Shown: in pieces, positions 10,066-21,137 of the stretch
Layout: each line of letters opens with the position of its first letter
Position numbering within the stretch: position 1 is the stretch's first letter
Assembly: GCF_020509005.1 (NCBI RefSeq)
Contig: NC_063016.1
Span: 3,286,001 to 3,350,000, forward strand
Length of the DNA: 64,000 bases
Direction of reading: 5' to 3'
Origin: Fulvia fulva
Taxonomy: Eukaryota; Ascomycota; Dothideomycetes; Mycosphaerellales; Mycosphaerellaceae
Notes under the pieces: model-generated
Database searches by the model: none
What the model saw: only the letters and a program-made list of their open reading frames with translations
What the model was told of the DNA's origin: nothing
Program-made: the position numbers and the translations under genes

Positions 10066-11394
10066 TTATCGCCGACCTGAACGGCTGCTACTGGATACAA
10101 CCCCAAAGACGCTCTGGCGACTTGTCCGACTTGACGAAGGTTGGTTCGAGCTTGGTGCAGCTGACGCGGATGCGTCAGTGTTGCTCGAGAGGAAAGCACA
10201 GCGCTCAGCGGAACTTACGTCTGCTACCGCCATACTGGTCATACTGACTCGATGGCATCGAACCTCCATAGCCACTGCAGTTCAGTCAGCATTGCACCCT
10301 GCGTAGGCTACCTTTGGGTTGCGAACCTTGGCTGTTGTGGGCTAGGAACCGGCTCTCGATCTCTGGCCGAGACGGAGGACACAGTGGCCGCCGGACTAGG
10401 ATACGCGTACCTTGGGTCGGCATATTCCGGCTGTTGATATCGTGGGTCCCTGGGATCACGTCCTGGCGGAGGCTGAGGTGGTTGTTGTCCATAACCGGAA
10501 CCGAAATTGTCCGATCGGCTGGGCACCGAAGGAGTGGGCTCATAAGATGACACCGGAACAAAGTAGTTGCCTTGTCTCACATATCCCGGAGGTGCACCAT
10601 CACCACTGGGCTGAGGCGGATAGCTTGGGGCATATCTGGGCTCCTGGCCATATGGGGCAGACACCGGTGGACGGCCACCGAACGCAGACGACATGGATGA
10701 GTCCGGTTGATATGATGACCTACCGGGCTCTGCGTAGCCTCTGCTTTCAGGCGGAAACGCTCTGCCATCTGGCTGGTACGTAGCACGGTTCTCCGGTGGA
10801 TATGCTCCTCCTCGTGGTGGCTGCGGCGGATCAACTTGCATCCTGTCCACTAGTATCCTTTCCCGCGAAGCTGGAATGCCATATGGTCCATCTACTGAAG
10901 GAGAGTCCGCATCACGACGGTTATTCGAGGTTCGCCCAGCGCTAGATGCATGGTACGTCGAGGATCCCACGTAAGGTTCTAAGAGTTGGTCAGGTACTGT
11001 TAACCCTGACTTGTCGGTGCGGGGACTGTGACTACCTCGTGTGCCGGTCTGGCGCTGTTCTTGTCGCCAACGTTGCGAGTCGGCTCGCAAGTCTGCGATC
11101 ATAGCCTGCGAAGCAATCAGCACCGGATCCATCTCCCTGGTGGAAGGTCACGCACAGATGTCAGATTCCTGTATGCTTTGATCCAGTAGCCTTGGACACC
11201 CTAGAGCGATGTGTAAGTATGCCGACCATCACTACTCAGGTGACAGCGATGGAGCGAACCTGATTTTCTCCCGTGCCAAGACCTGGTCGTACGGTCGCAT
11301 CGTTGCCCAAGTATCTCTGGATGTCTGCGGATATGACATGACGGTCTATTCCATCTCCGGGCACGAACCACTGGCGCGCGATTTCCTGAGGCAT
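10066..11394 (-). CDS. rfeG: RfeG-like putative transcription regulator
   Basis: Five exons on the minus strand: 11394-11260, 11200-11156, 11105-10312, 10274-10219 and 10160-10066. Phases are consistent throughout, giving about 374 residues. The N-terminus carries the conserved block WFVPGDGID, DIQRYLGNDA and, after the first intron, GYWIKAYRNLTS, then AMIADLRADSQRW. This block identifies the fungal RfeG-type family, annotated as transcription-factor-like. The rest is a long Pro/Tyr/Gly/Ser-rich disordered region with many PPES/YQPD-type repeats and a basic Ser/Arg end. Introns 1-4 use GTTCGC, GTGCGT, GTAGCC and GTAAGT donors; the last has an ACTGAC branch site. An in-frame Met at 11442 could extend the start by 16 residues, but conservation starts at MPQEI. 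Molecular function in the family is not firmly established. Confidence 0.8.
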
Positions 11395-11610
11395 GGCTGG
11401 CAGGCAAGTCCGCAGGCTCGGCAGAGCAGCACTGGAAGACAAACACGGGTGGGAGGGCTCCCAATATCAACAGTGGCAGTGGCAGGACCGAGCGAAACTC
11501 CTGAGACAGACGGTGAAGGCTTGAGTCCGGTGTTATCCTGTAGCCAGGCGGTGGGCGGGAGACAACAACGGAAGCCAAAGAAGAGGCGAGGGCTTCCAGA
11601 GGGCAGAGGG

Positions 11611-11640
11611 CGGCGGGCAGCGGGCAGCGGGCAGCGGGCG
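11611..11640. repeat. GGGCAGC minisatellite
   Basis: About four copies of a 7-mer (cgggcag). Confidence 0.85.
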
Positions 11641-12091
11641 ATGAAGAAGTCCAGCTATCCCAGTCTTCTTGTGCAGGCGGATCGGGTTGCAGGGAAACTC
11701 TAACGTGTGTAGAGTTGTGCAGATCCGTCCTGTGGAAGTGGAAGGTGAAGTCGCAGGAGGCAGCTGCCAGCGGCGTCACGGCGAAAGATAAGGGATGCAG
11801 TGGGAAGAGAAGGCTGAGAAGGGGCAAAAGTTGAGTGCGGGAGAGCGGCGACGAGGGGCCTTTCAGGACGACGGCGGCGGTGGATGCCCAACAAGCCAGC
11901 GGCCTGTGCCGTGTGCAGTGTGGTGTGTGCAGAATTGTGCGGAGCGAATCACAAGGGCTCGCCTCGGCTGCAGGCGACGCTCCGGTGCCCACTTTAGCAG
12001 GCTCTGTTTGGTAAGGTAACCTTCTCCCTGTGCGTGGCTTATCGTGCCGAGGTTTGGGGTAGGGGCTAGTGAAACGGTGCTGGCGGCGTTT

Positions 12092-12172
12092 AGCAGTAGC
12101 AGTGGCAGTCGCAGTGGCAGTAGCAGTGGCAGTATGATATGAGTTGGTGAGATGAGATGAGATGAGATGAGC
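12092..12172. repeat. AGCAGTGGC and GATGA tandem repeats
   Basis: A run of cagtgg/cagtag units is followed closely by five gatga pentamers. Both lie in non-coding DNA. Confidence 0.85.
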
Positions 12173-12948
12173 ATGGCGACTGTCCACTGCCATCGGGCTC
12201 GCGCGGGTACGGGCTGCCCAGGTGGTATTAGCAGCAGAAAGTCTCTACGTAAGACTACGTGTCCCGTCTCCCGTGCCAGCCCTCGCGACATGACGGCGGA
12301 TGACATTGCTGTACTGCTGACTGCTGCCCGAAAATCCGCGCTAGGCCCAAAGCTGCTTGCTCTCCCACCGAATAACGTTCAGTTAGGCGCCCCCACGACG
12401 AACGACCTCATATCTTCACCGCAAACACATCCACGAGCTTAACGAGCCTCATTCGGAACGATACCACCTGTCGTGTCCATCACGTGGCTTCCATCCTGAC
12501 TCCTGAGCACCCAGCACCCAGCACCCATCACCGTGTATCGTGACGCAACGTGCTGCGCCGACGCCGAAAGCACCGACATATCCACAACAAAGACAGTCTG
12601 CATGAGCATCTCACCAATGAACAGAGGCATTCGCCCCGTTGCGGCAGTACAGAGGTACATCACCGCAATACTCGCTTACGACTGTTGAACCAGACGCTTC
12701 TCTCGTGCGCCTTCGTGTAAGACGTACGAGCACCGTCCTCTCGAACGTCTTGCAGCGAGGCATTCAGCGCTCATTCGTCTCACGTAGCACAGCTTGCAGT
12801 CTCGACTGTCGTGTACGCACGCTATTTGCTGCCAACTATGGTACATTCGGCCCTCTGCATGTGCATTGCAGTCCCGCGCTCGCTATACCAGGAAGCCTTG
12901 CTTCCCTTAGGCATACACCAAGACATGCAGTGGACGGAAAGCCGCTCC

Positions 12949-14174
12949 TCAGAGATTTGCACGAATCTGCTTCACTTTGAACCGCCATCTAGGAGCGTGC
13001 AGTCTGATCTCAACACCTGCTTGCGACCTGACAGAGATGGCAACCTCGTCCTTGTTCAGCTTTACTAGACTACCGTGGTCCTGTCAATGAGGTCAGCAGA
13101 TGATGTCGTTCGTAAGGCATCAACAAAGGCCGTCTTACCTTATGGGTAAAGCCACCACCATCGGTCGGGAAAAGCTCAACCGTCGTCCCAGCCATCAGGT
13201 GTAAAGGATCCGCTGTATCAACGATGACATCCTTGTCCGTGAATGCCGAAGCAGAAATGATTTTCACGGCATCTGGTCCCTGCAACAACATTGGCTTCTT
13301 CATACACGCCTTCGCCGCGCCAAGCTCCTCACAATATCGCGAGCGCCACTGGTGCACGAGGGGATATTGCTTCTCGGAGAAGTACTCTTGTGGCGACTTC
13401 AAGTCACCCAGGAACCAGTCAATGACCCACACACCTTCGAGATCGACGATTGATATGCTCTCAGTGTTCCCCATCCAGCGCCTGCCATCCACCAACAGCG
13501 ACTCTAGTGTATCAAACATATTTCGGGTATGAACAATGCCCTCAACTCTACTTGAACTATCAGGCTTCCAGTCAGGCCCGAAGAACCCTGCCCGATCTTT
13601 CTGAAACTTGGGATCCTTCATCAACGGCGAGTTTGTCGGAATCTGCTTCACAACTTCTCTGAACATACCAACATCAACCATCAACGTTTGCAACAGCGAC
13701 GCCAGCCCCGCCGTCGCCGGCGATGAGAGTCCGGGGTGCTCATTCGACGGCGGGAACATCTCATCCAGCTTCGCAAGCGACAGTCGCGTATCAAGGTAAA
13801 CATCCCGACCAATCGCCATAACAGGACTGCGTCTGTAATTGATTCCCAAGGCTTCCTGAGCCGGCCGTGGCATAATCGGGGATACGATCTGTGCGGCGTT
13901 TCAGTTCGTGATCATATATCATAGCTGCCCAGCCCGCTCAAGCGGTGGATGTTGGGCATGCTCGACGGCAGGAACGTACACATTCCGCATGCTGGATGTT
14001 GCGGAGCGTTAGCCAAGCTTTCACGCGTCCTGGTGAAGGGCGCCACATTAGACGCTGTCGTTTCTTCTCGTGATGGATATGGAGGCAGGCTCACGTACTG
14101 CCGAATGGAGAGGCATGATACCAAAACAGCGTGATGCCATTGGGCGCAGCCGGCGCGGCGTCGGAGCCCGACAT
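12949..14174 (-). CDS. Glutathione S-transferase-like protein
   Basis: Four exons: 14174-14099, 14029-13980, 13888-13139 and 13080-12949. They join cleanly in phase (1, 0, 0) to about 335 residues. Exons 1-2 give a thioredoxin-fold start: ITLFWYHASPFG then RRVKAWLTLRNI, where a GST would bind glutathione with a Ser or Cys after the first strand. Exon 3 continues IMPRPAQEALGINYRRSPVMAIGRD, with the cis-Pro region, and then a helical C-terminal domain. The tail LVKLNKDEVAISV forms a small C-terminal extension seen in a fungal-specific GST-like family. Donors are GTACGT twice and GTAAGA; introns are 69, 91 and 58 nt. The substrate is unknown and there is no cluster context. It could act in detoxification or redox metabolism. 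Confidence 0.82.
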
Positions 14175-14582
14175 GTCTTGCGGAATTTGCGTTGCTGATG
14201 CACCGCTCGGGACCGGCTCGTGATATGCGGGTGGTTATGCAGATTGACGTGGATGGCAGCTGTCAAGTTCGACGTGACAATTGTGATGCACTGATGTTGA
14301 TGAAGAAAGTGAGTATGATTGATTGAGACTGAAGCTGCAAATGCTTATCGGGTGCTACAGGTATTTTGACCTCGGCCCGCCAGTTGCAAGATATATTGAG
14401 GGTTCAACGACTAACTTACTTTGTCGATCCGGCTTCAGTCGATCCATGCGGATGCCACGCGAGCACGTGCGGCTGTTTGGATCGCGGGATGAGGTAAGTT
14501 ATTCTGGATGAACGTTTGGTCGTAGAGAGGAAAATGTTTGTGAGCATTACCTTTGACTTCCTCTTCCTAGGGCTTTCGCCAT
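14175..14582. other. Spacer between the GST-like and DUF7587 genes
   Basis: Should hold the promoter of the GST-like gene and the 3' end of the DUF7587 gene. A short Lys/Arg-rich frame near 14545-14575 could be more exon of the latter. Nothing else seen. Confidence 0.35.
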
Positions 14583-14764
14583 CCAATGAGATCTATGTAC
14601 AGGTTCTTCACCTCCCTCGAGACTCGTGGAGAGGAGATGATGCTATTCTCCGCGCTGTCCTTGTCGTCAACCTTCTGCTTTTGCTGCTGTGATGGTGCTT
14701 TCCGCCGAGGAGTGCCAGACTGCTCAGCAGCGGCACGCGAAAGCTGTTCCAGAAGTCCAGCTGC
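14583..14764 (-). other. Coding-like stretch beyond the DUF7587 stop codon
   Basis: Immediately after the TGA at 14767-14765 the same frame stays open for about 55 codons with good bias, rich in Gln, Lys and Ser (LLEQLSRAAAEQ, then SQQQKQKVDDKD, then SREVKNLYIDLIGW), before a TAG. This suggests the ancestral protein was longer, or that an unseen splice skips the stop. Confidence 0.45.
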
Positions 14765-15747
14765 TCAAATGGTCTCCCTGAACTCGTGCGTGTCCATTGA
14801 GCTTGCCTCCAGCAATCGGTGATCACTTTTCCAATCTCGGGGCATTGGGAACTTGGCTAAGGCCTTCAGGAGTGTTTGATCATCAACGTTGCCGTGGTAA
14901 TCGACCATGGCCAACATATACGTTGCCATGGCCAGCTGAAAGTCAGGACCGTACAGCTGTGCTGCGTATGCAGCTATGGACCGTATCTTCATGTGCAACA
15001 AGGGGGCTCCTGGCTCCGGCTTCTCGTCGCGCTTGAAGTAGTCGGCGGTTGAATGGTTGATGGGATTGTCGATAAACCCAACGCCCCTGATTTGACTTCG
15101 GGGAATTGCTTCGTAACTCGGCCCAGAGATGATACCGAACGCCAGGTACTGGTGCGCAAATACGCTCACAGGATGTCGCAGCACTTCCGACATCGCCCAT
15201 GTCGGCATGACCACGACGGAAGGATCCAACTTGGAAACGTCGAGGATGCTTATACAAGCGTTGCTGTGATGTGACGCTCCGATACTGAGCACGAAGGCTA
15301 GTGACTGAGACCCTATCACATGAGATGAGTTAGCCTGCCCACGCACTTGACCACCACAGAGACAATTTACTGGTGCCGTTACGTGCTGCACTTACAGGAA
15401 GAATACACTGGCTCCGTGAGCTGGCCATGCAGATGCTGATTGGCTAGCTGTGCCAGTTTCTGGCGAGAGGTGTCGTAGAATGAGTCGATGTCCGTAGTGT
15501 CGAGGAAGGCAAGGGGTGCGATTGCTTGTTCGGTGTTTAGCCTAGCATTGCCGCCAGATGTAGGTGACCAGGCGCGGAACAAGAAGCGAGGCAGTGTCTT
15601 ACGGACGGTTTCTACTTCATCCGCCGACACTGCGTCGATTGGATCCCGGGTGGCTTTAGCAGTAGGCTTGTTCGTACTCGGTTTGGCCGCGGTCTTCCTG
15701 GTCTTCGTGGCGATTTTGGTCTTCGGGTTGGCAGTTCCTTTCGCCAT
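14765..15747 (-). CDS. DUF7587-domain protein
   Basis: Exons 15747-15396 and 15312-14765 with an 83-nt intron (GTAAGT, GCTAAC branch, GATAG), about 299 residues to the first stop. A basic Lys/Thr/Ala-rich N-terminus (MAKGTANPKTKIATKTRK) precedes the domain: RFLFRAWSPTSGGNA, then EPVYSSW across the splice and AFVLSIGASHH. This RxFRxxSxxSGG...H pattern marks the fungal DUF7587 family, of unknown function, resembling ADP-ribosyl-transferase-like folds in its R...SxxSG spacing; that last point is my inference. The frame ends in TGA directly followed by more coding-like sequence, so the annotated C-terminus may be premature. Confidence 0.7.
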
Positions 15748-16710
15748 TTGTCTGAAGATTGCTGTGTAGTGCTGGTGATGCTGGTTGTGATGGCGATCTC
15801 TGTCCGTCTTCGTGGAGCATATATACGCCCACGCAGGTCTCCTTCGAACCCATGATCTACATTCAGTAAGACAGCACGCATTGTTGGAGCGAGTTCTCGG
15901 AAAGACTCCTGTCTAAGCCAAATCAGCTAGACGCGTTGTGTGTCTCAATGCTGCTCGAAGCAAGACACGAGCACCTGTCCGAACCGCAGGCTAGCTATCA
16001 CAGTGTTAGTGAACAACATTGCTACTGTCTGGCAGGTGCAAGCAGCAACGTGAATGCCCATGGATGGCAGAGAAAGAGTGTCTCTGAGAGCACTACTGCT
16101 GGAAGACGTCTTACGCGCTGGGTCAATATCTCAAGCAGACGGAACATGATCATCATACTGTTTGATGCCGGATCCATTACGCTGGTCGAATGATGCATTG
16201 CTCCCTGGTGTAAGCTTCGCTCTGGTTAGAGCAACATGGTGTAGGTGCGGGAGGACGTCAACAGAGCATTTCCGGTCTTCGTAACCCACGACGAGTTTGG
16301 TTCCATCGGCAGATCGCATGGTCGATCAACATGCTCGTCCATCTTGAAAACTCGTGCTGAGCTCATCACCGAAGTGGAAGCACGCGAACCGTGGGTGAAA
16401 CATGGTATCCATCTGGCGTGATAGTGTCCTGTGGCGGCATTAGGCATGTCATGGCAGGGCTGCAGTGTTGCTGAGACCGTGAGAGCGGACTTGATTGGGG
16501 GAAGGATGTCAACGTAGGGAGCAGCGAGGGAGGCGTGATGGTCGTGAGGTCACGGGTGCCCAGTGAATTGTGATTGTAGAACTAGAACTACTCGGGAACG
16601 CGGGCCGCATGTCCCGCTCGACGATGGACTTCTTCAATGCAGCAGCAACAACCTCACTTTGCACTCCAAGACGTCGTGGTCGCTGCAGGAGTGAGAAAGT
16701 GCATGGCTCG
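15748..16710. other. Divergent intergenic region
   Basis: Promoters of the DUF7587 gene (minus) and the Rieske gene (plus) are expected here. An in-frame Met at 16570 would extend the Rieske protein by 47 residues of unlikely composition. No other gene seen. Confidence 0.4.
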
Positions 16711-17226
16711 ATGAACAAGCCTACTGGCCCATGGCTTTACGCTGGCCTTGCCTCATCTCTTCCCACCATCGAGCCCGATGAAAACGAACCAGGCCAGACC
16801 AAGATACGCAGCAGTGGCATTGCAGAAGATGGCTTCTCTGATCTGCCGCCACCCTGCAGGACTCTGCAGTCCAAGGATAAGGACGAGCCGCTGAACGAAG
16901 TGACACAAGATGAGGCTCAGAACAGTATCGGCCTCCAACCACAAGTCCTCCTCTTCCGCTACCGAGACAAGATCCATGCCATGGATCACGCGTGCCCGCA
17001 TCAAACATATCCGCTGTCACGAGGGACAATCTACGACATCGAGGACTTTGGTGTAGTGCTGAGCGCCGGGATTACATGTCCGAAGCACGGCTGGTCATTC
17101 GACCTCTTCACAGGCGAGTCGGACCGCGGAAGGTACAAGCTGAACCTGTGGGAGGTGGAGATAAGAGATGGCGACAAAGGTCAAGAGATCTGGGTGAGGC
17201 GGAGGGAAAGAAGAAGGATGGGATGA
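16711..17226 (+). CDS. Small Rieske [2Fe-2S] domain protein
   Basis: Single exon, 171 residues from ATG 16711 (MNKPTGPWLYAGLASSLP). The Rieske cluster ligands are visible: Cys95-Pro-His97 and Cys123-Pro-Lys-His126 (CPKHGWSFDLFTG), the C-x-H...C-x-x-H pattern that holds a 2Fe-2S cluster. The spacing fits Rieske ferredoxin-like proteins rather than the membrane bc1 subunit, and there is no catalytic oxygenase domain. Such stand-alone proteins pass electrons to an oxygenase or reductase, but no partner is encoded next door. The C-terminus is strongly basic (RRRERRRMG). I chose this start because the residues just after it look conserved and upstream codons do not. Confidence 0.85.
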   Translation: MNKPTGPWLYAGLASSLPTIEPDENEPGQTKIRSSGIAEDGFSDLPPPCRTLQSKDKDEPLNEVTQDEAQNSIGLQPQVLLFRYRDKIHAMDHACPHQTYPLSRGTIYDIEDFGVVLSAGITCPKHGWSFDLFTGESDRGRYKLNLWEVEIRDGDKGQEIWVRRRERRRMG

Positions 17227-17306
17227 CCTGCGCGCCAACTTCCACTACATTACTTCCACGCTATGCCACCACATGCGACCAATGCCTACACCAGATGCTG
17301 GACCAC

Positions 17307-18027
17307 TCAGACAAACTGCCTCACAACCTCGACCTTCTCGCAGCTTGGGTTCTGCGGCGCGTCCTTGCCGGCCACCCAGCTCAGTGCATCGTACTGGTAA
17401 GCGGCGTAGTAGGTCCGGCAGACGTACCTAGCATCAAAACGTCAGCACAACTCTCGAAATGGACCTGGCACGACCTACCAGCGATAGTATGCCACTGTGC
17501 CGGTCTTTGCTGGCACAACGGTATCGTCGATGTAGCTCTGGATGTTCATGTGGTTATCCTTGTCGAAAGCAACCTGGGTCGGGGTGTTGGTGGGCTCAAA
17601 CAACGGAAGAGCAACGTTGGAGGATGGGTTGTAGAGCAGCTGCATTCCCTCGGACGCTGGATCGCCTCATCAGCATTTTATCCTGTCATGTTAAAGTTGG
17701 ACAAAACATACAAGTCTCATCGCCGCCATTGACTGGAAGTGCGTAGGTCAAGGTCCCGGTCTCGCCAGCATTAGGGTCGGCACCGACTTGGCCTAAAGTG
17801 GTATTGAATTGGTACGTGCTCGCGGCCGACGCGTCGGCGCCTGGCTTTCCTCCGACACAGAGACCTTCGATGGCGGCGCCTTCGTGGCAGGCGACCAGAG
17901 CTGAGCCGTTGTACTTGCCGGCGTAGTCGAGGACCAGGTAGAATGGTTTGGACTGCACCTGCTGCTGGGCGCTCACAGCGGAGGCCAAGGACAGCAGTGC
18001 TGCGGATGCTGCGGTGACAGTCTTCCT
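17307..18027 (-). pseudogene. Secreted DUF7907-like protein, start codon lost (ATG to AGG)
   Basis: Exons 18027-17712, 17656-17479 and 17427-17307 join in phase (introns 55 and 51 nt, GTATGT and GTAGGT donors, GCTGAC branch in the second) to about 204 residues. The N-terminus is a clear signal peptide, KTVTAASAALLSLASAVSA then QQQ, followed by PFYLVLDYAG...NGSALVACHEGAAIEGLCVGG, as in fungal secreted proteins of the DUF7907 kind. All downstream exons are clean. Yet the codon just before KTV, where Met belongs, is AGG, and no ATG lies between it and a TATA box about 100 bp upstream. It may therefore be start-lost, use a non-AUG start, or reflect a sequencing error. Function is unknown in the family; extracellular. 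Confidence 0.7.
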
Positions 18028-18127
18028 GTTGTTTACTGTGGTTGAGTTTGTTGGATGTCGTTGGTGTAGTCGGCTTTGGATGATCTGCTCTGACTGTTTC
18101 TGCTCTCCAGTCGAGGTCCTGCCAGGT

Positions 18128-18134
18128 CTTTATA
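18128..18134 (-). promoter_or_regulatory. TATA box of the secreted DUF7907-like gene
   Basis: TATAAAG on the minus strand, about 100 bp upstream of the expected start codon, leaving room for a 5' UTR of roughly 70 nt. Confidence 0.5.
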
Positions 18135-18974
18135 CTCAGCAGTGCTGTTCTCGGACACCACGAAGCTGAAGCTGCCTCAACACGATTCGAAGCCAAAATT
18201 CGAAGCCAAAATCGCAGTTCCTGCCGTTGTTATACTCAATAGGTATCGCATTGAAGCTGCGCACAGCTTGGCGCCATACCAAAGAAGCTCTGTCGACATC
18301 ATGCAGCTGGAAGTGCCAAGAATAGCAAGCTATCGACGCAGATCTTGTCAGTAGCTTGTTGCAGGATTCGGGCTTCCTGAACGGGCTCACCCGGGGACGA
18401 TCGCCTTATGTTCTGAGCTAGATTTTGGTGCACGCGGGAAGGTCGGCACTCTGGGAACGGCATACCGACGTTTATGCTACATAAGAAGAAGGTAAGCTCT
18501 TGGGCAAGCTACAGGCAAAGCACGCTATCAGGCACACTGATGGGCCCGTGAGCTCGTATTCTGGTTGTGCAGCTGTGTTGACTGCTCAATGTTGTGGCAA
18601 GATATTGGTACTAGCGGGACCTCCTACGTCATGGGATGGAAACGACAAAGGATATTGCTCGTGAAGGATCCAGTACGAGGAATTGGTCATTGCTATGGAC
18701 GACTACGATGCATGCCTACTGTCGCCGGTGCGGAACGTCAGAGAGCAGTAGAAACAGATGCAGCGCCGTCTTGGCGAGCACGAAGAACAGCTAATGCATA
18801 AAGGAATAGTGACGATCCGGACCTTGCTATACCACTCGGGAACACTTGCATCCAGTAACAACCAACCTATGGGATGACGAAGGTATGGGATCAGGAAGTA
18901 GGTGCACGAGGTCTTCATCAGATCATGAAAGGTCATGCAGGATGTCCAAGGAGAGTGTCGATGCTATCAAATAC
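18135..18974. other. Intergenic, no gene seen
   Basis: Only short frames without bias. Includes the upstream promoter of the secreted DUF7907-like gene. Confidence 0.4.
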
Positions 18975-19909
18975 TCATCGCCCGGCATTTACACACTCAG
19001 GTGATATTTTTCCCATTTCCGATGTTCCTTGAGCTCCATCTAGCTCAGCAGCGTTCCCGGCCGCCTCGACGATATTGTTGCTGGATTTCTCGACCAGCGG
19101 TGCGCCGTCTTTTTCCACCATCGTAGCACCATCGCTTTTACACGACGCCATCTGGTTCCGCTGCTTTTCTGTTGAAAGCATATTGTGTCGCCGAGGCCAA
19201 CTCCCCAGGCCGAGAGTGAAAAGAACAGCGACAATGATCGCGAATATCTGCAGAAAGATCAGGATCGACCAAATCACCGTTGCGCGTACAGCATCAACAA
19301 CCGACGTCCCAACTCCAACACCTACCTCGACACCTTTGGCGTGCTGCAAATGGCGCCTTATCCCAGACGTCGCGGCCCTGATGTTCTCAGCTGCTGTGAC
19401 GATGGTTGTACAGGATGGCGCGTATGGCTTGCTGGGTTGTGGTAATGTGAAGGTGTCATTCCTACAATAGTTTCACCGTTCGTTCGATACGATATCGCTC
19501 TCGCGACAGTGAGTAGTCTGCTCGTCGTTGCAAGACCAGAGAAACGCCCTCTTAGCGTCTACAATGGTTACAGCCTTAACGACTTTGAAATACGGCAATG
19601 TACTTACCAAGCCTGCACTTAGTCTCACACCCAAGGCGTTGCTATGGATAGCATGCGGGTGTTTGATATAATCCTTTGTAGATGTACCGCTTGTCGCCCT
19701 CGATCATAAGGGCTTCGTGGTCATGCGGTTGGCCATCTCGACAGTGTCCATTCGACATACACTGGTCTGTCGGGAGGCAGCAGGTTGATGAATGGATGCA
19801 CTTTACATACGCCTTGTCTTTGATGATGGCGGGATACCCATTGCGGAAGAAGCAGTCTTGCAACCATAGCTGCAGCAAGCTCAATGAGCAGTGCAATGGC
19901 AAGGGTCAT
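18975..19909 (-). pseudogene. Cys-rich single-pass membrane protein, decayed
   Basis: The ancestral layout is easy to follow on the minus strand. A signal peptide starts at ATG 19909 (MTLAIALLIELAAAM). A cysteine-rich outer domain follows (DCFFRNGYPA, STCCLPTDQCMSNGHC, YIYKGLYQTPAC). After a 49-nt GTAAGT intron (19607-19559) come FLWSCNDEQTTHC, NDTFTLPQPSKP and one long transmembrane helix (TVIWSILIFLQIFAIIVAVLF) with a cytoplasmic tail. This is a common Pezizomycotina surface-protein architecture (CFF..NG...CC....C.SNG.C...WSC). Three lesions break it: a +1 frameshift between signal peptide and outer domain (about 19855-19864), an in-frame TAG (19644-19642) and an in-frame TGA (19475-19473). 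No splice choice I tried removes them. Confidence 0.75.
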
Positions 19910-20269
19910 ACCTGGTGAAAGAGCATGTGCAATAGAGGCTTCTGAACTATGGCCTATGCCACTTTATGGAGTTGTGGCTTTCGATGCTGTCGCACAAGCC
20001 TGAAGCAGCGTACCGAGCCTCGTGTCCTTCAGCTCGCACAACGATCGTGAAGGAGCAGCGCTTCGTGTCACCAACCTGTCGAAAAAGCCTTGGCATTCCT
20101 GAGGCTGAATGCTATGCGAGGACTGTAGTAGTACCAGTATGTTGCATTTACATCGAAGAACAGGCAGGAGGTATCTTTGACCACATCGAAGCAGGAAGGC
20201 CGGATATCCAGCGACATACGCCTCTAGTACGTGCCATTGGCGAGCTCTCTCCAATGCTACAAACACTGC
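19910..20269. other. Intergenic
   Basis: Promoter side of the decayed membrane protein and 3' end of the SDR gene. Nothing else seen. Confidence 0.4.
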
Positions 20270-21137
20270 CTACACCATGTCGTAATCGCCACCGCGGCCA
20301 GTATGAATGCCGCCACTGACCAGTATATCTGCACCAGTCACATACGCGGCTGCGTCGGAAAGTAAGAACACCGCTGCTGGCGATACTTCATCAGGCTGTC
20401 CTATCCGGAGCAAAGGTGGTGCACTGTCCATCAGCTCGGCGGCGGCTTTCGTGGTGTGCTCCTTGGCGCCTCTGGTCTGGTTCGTATCGATGAATGCCGG
20501 TGAGATCGAGTTGACGCGAATGCCTTTTGGCCCGAGCTCACTGGACAACACTTTCGAAAGCATTTTCACTCCACCCTTCGAAACATTGTAGCCAGCCATC
20601 CGGTAGCCGGGAAGATTACAGTGAGCTGTGATAGAGGCGATGAAGACGACGCTTCCAAGTGTGCCTTGCTTCTGAATTTGTTGCACTGTTAGCTGGGCAG
20701 CGTAGAAGGAGCCCATCGCCTATCACATGTCAGCCGGATCTCTCAGCCACAAGCAGTAGCCGAATACTCACGTTAACTTGAATGACCTTCTCGACTTCCT
20801 CCCACTTCTGATCGACGAAAGGCTTGTCAATCGCAAGCCCAGCCGCAGTCACAATCCCATCCACCCGACCTAACGACTCTACGGCTTTATCGAATGCCGC
20901 CTTCAAGCTCTCCTGCTTGCTGACATCGCACTGGTGATAGCCGACTTTCACGTTGAACTTCTTCGCCAAGCCATATACATCTTCCCGAGGCTCGTCCCGA
21001 AGATCTAGCACTGCTACGTTGCCTCCGGATTCTGCGATATCTTTGGTGATGTGGAAGCCAATCCCCATTGCTCCGCCAGTGACGAGGTAGGATTTGCCAT
21101 CGAGGCGGAACTTCTGGGTGATGCTTTGAGGCGCCAT
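20270..21137 (-). CDS. Short-chain dehydrogenase/reductase (Sou2/mannitol dehydrogenase-like)
   Basis: Exons 21137-20772 and 20719-20270 around a 52-nt intron (GTGAGT...GATAG), 271 residues, the normal size for a classical SDR. The Rossmann motif TGGAMGIG is at residues 20-27 and the active site is Ser151 (IASITAH) with YNVSK (Tyr166, Lys170). The phrase SPAFIDT and the C-terminal GADILVSGG are typical. Closest in my memory are the NADP-dependent mannitol/sorbose/arabinitol reductases of ascomycetes, so a polyol or ketose substrate is likely but not proven. It is divergent from a flavin monooxygenase gene that is itself broken, and next to a dienelactone-hydrolase-like gene; the three may once have been a small catabolic set. 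Confidence 0.85.

Larger units (their letters stand above)
11443..12948. other. Intergenic region rich in low-complexity DNA
   Basis: Contains the probable promoter of the RfeG-like gene. A 330-codon open frame on the minus strand (11201-12193) crosses simple repeats and the real exons of the neighbour, so I treat it as chance. No other gene supported. Confidence 0.4.

Noticed and set aside
11201..12193. 330-codon open frame on the minus strand
   Set aside because: It covers simple repeats and overlaps the real spliced first exons of the RfeG-like gene in a different frame; composition and codon use are not protein-like.
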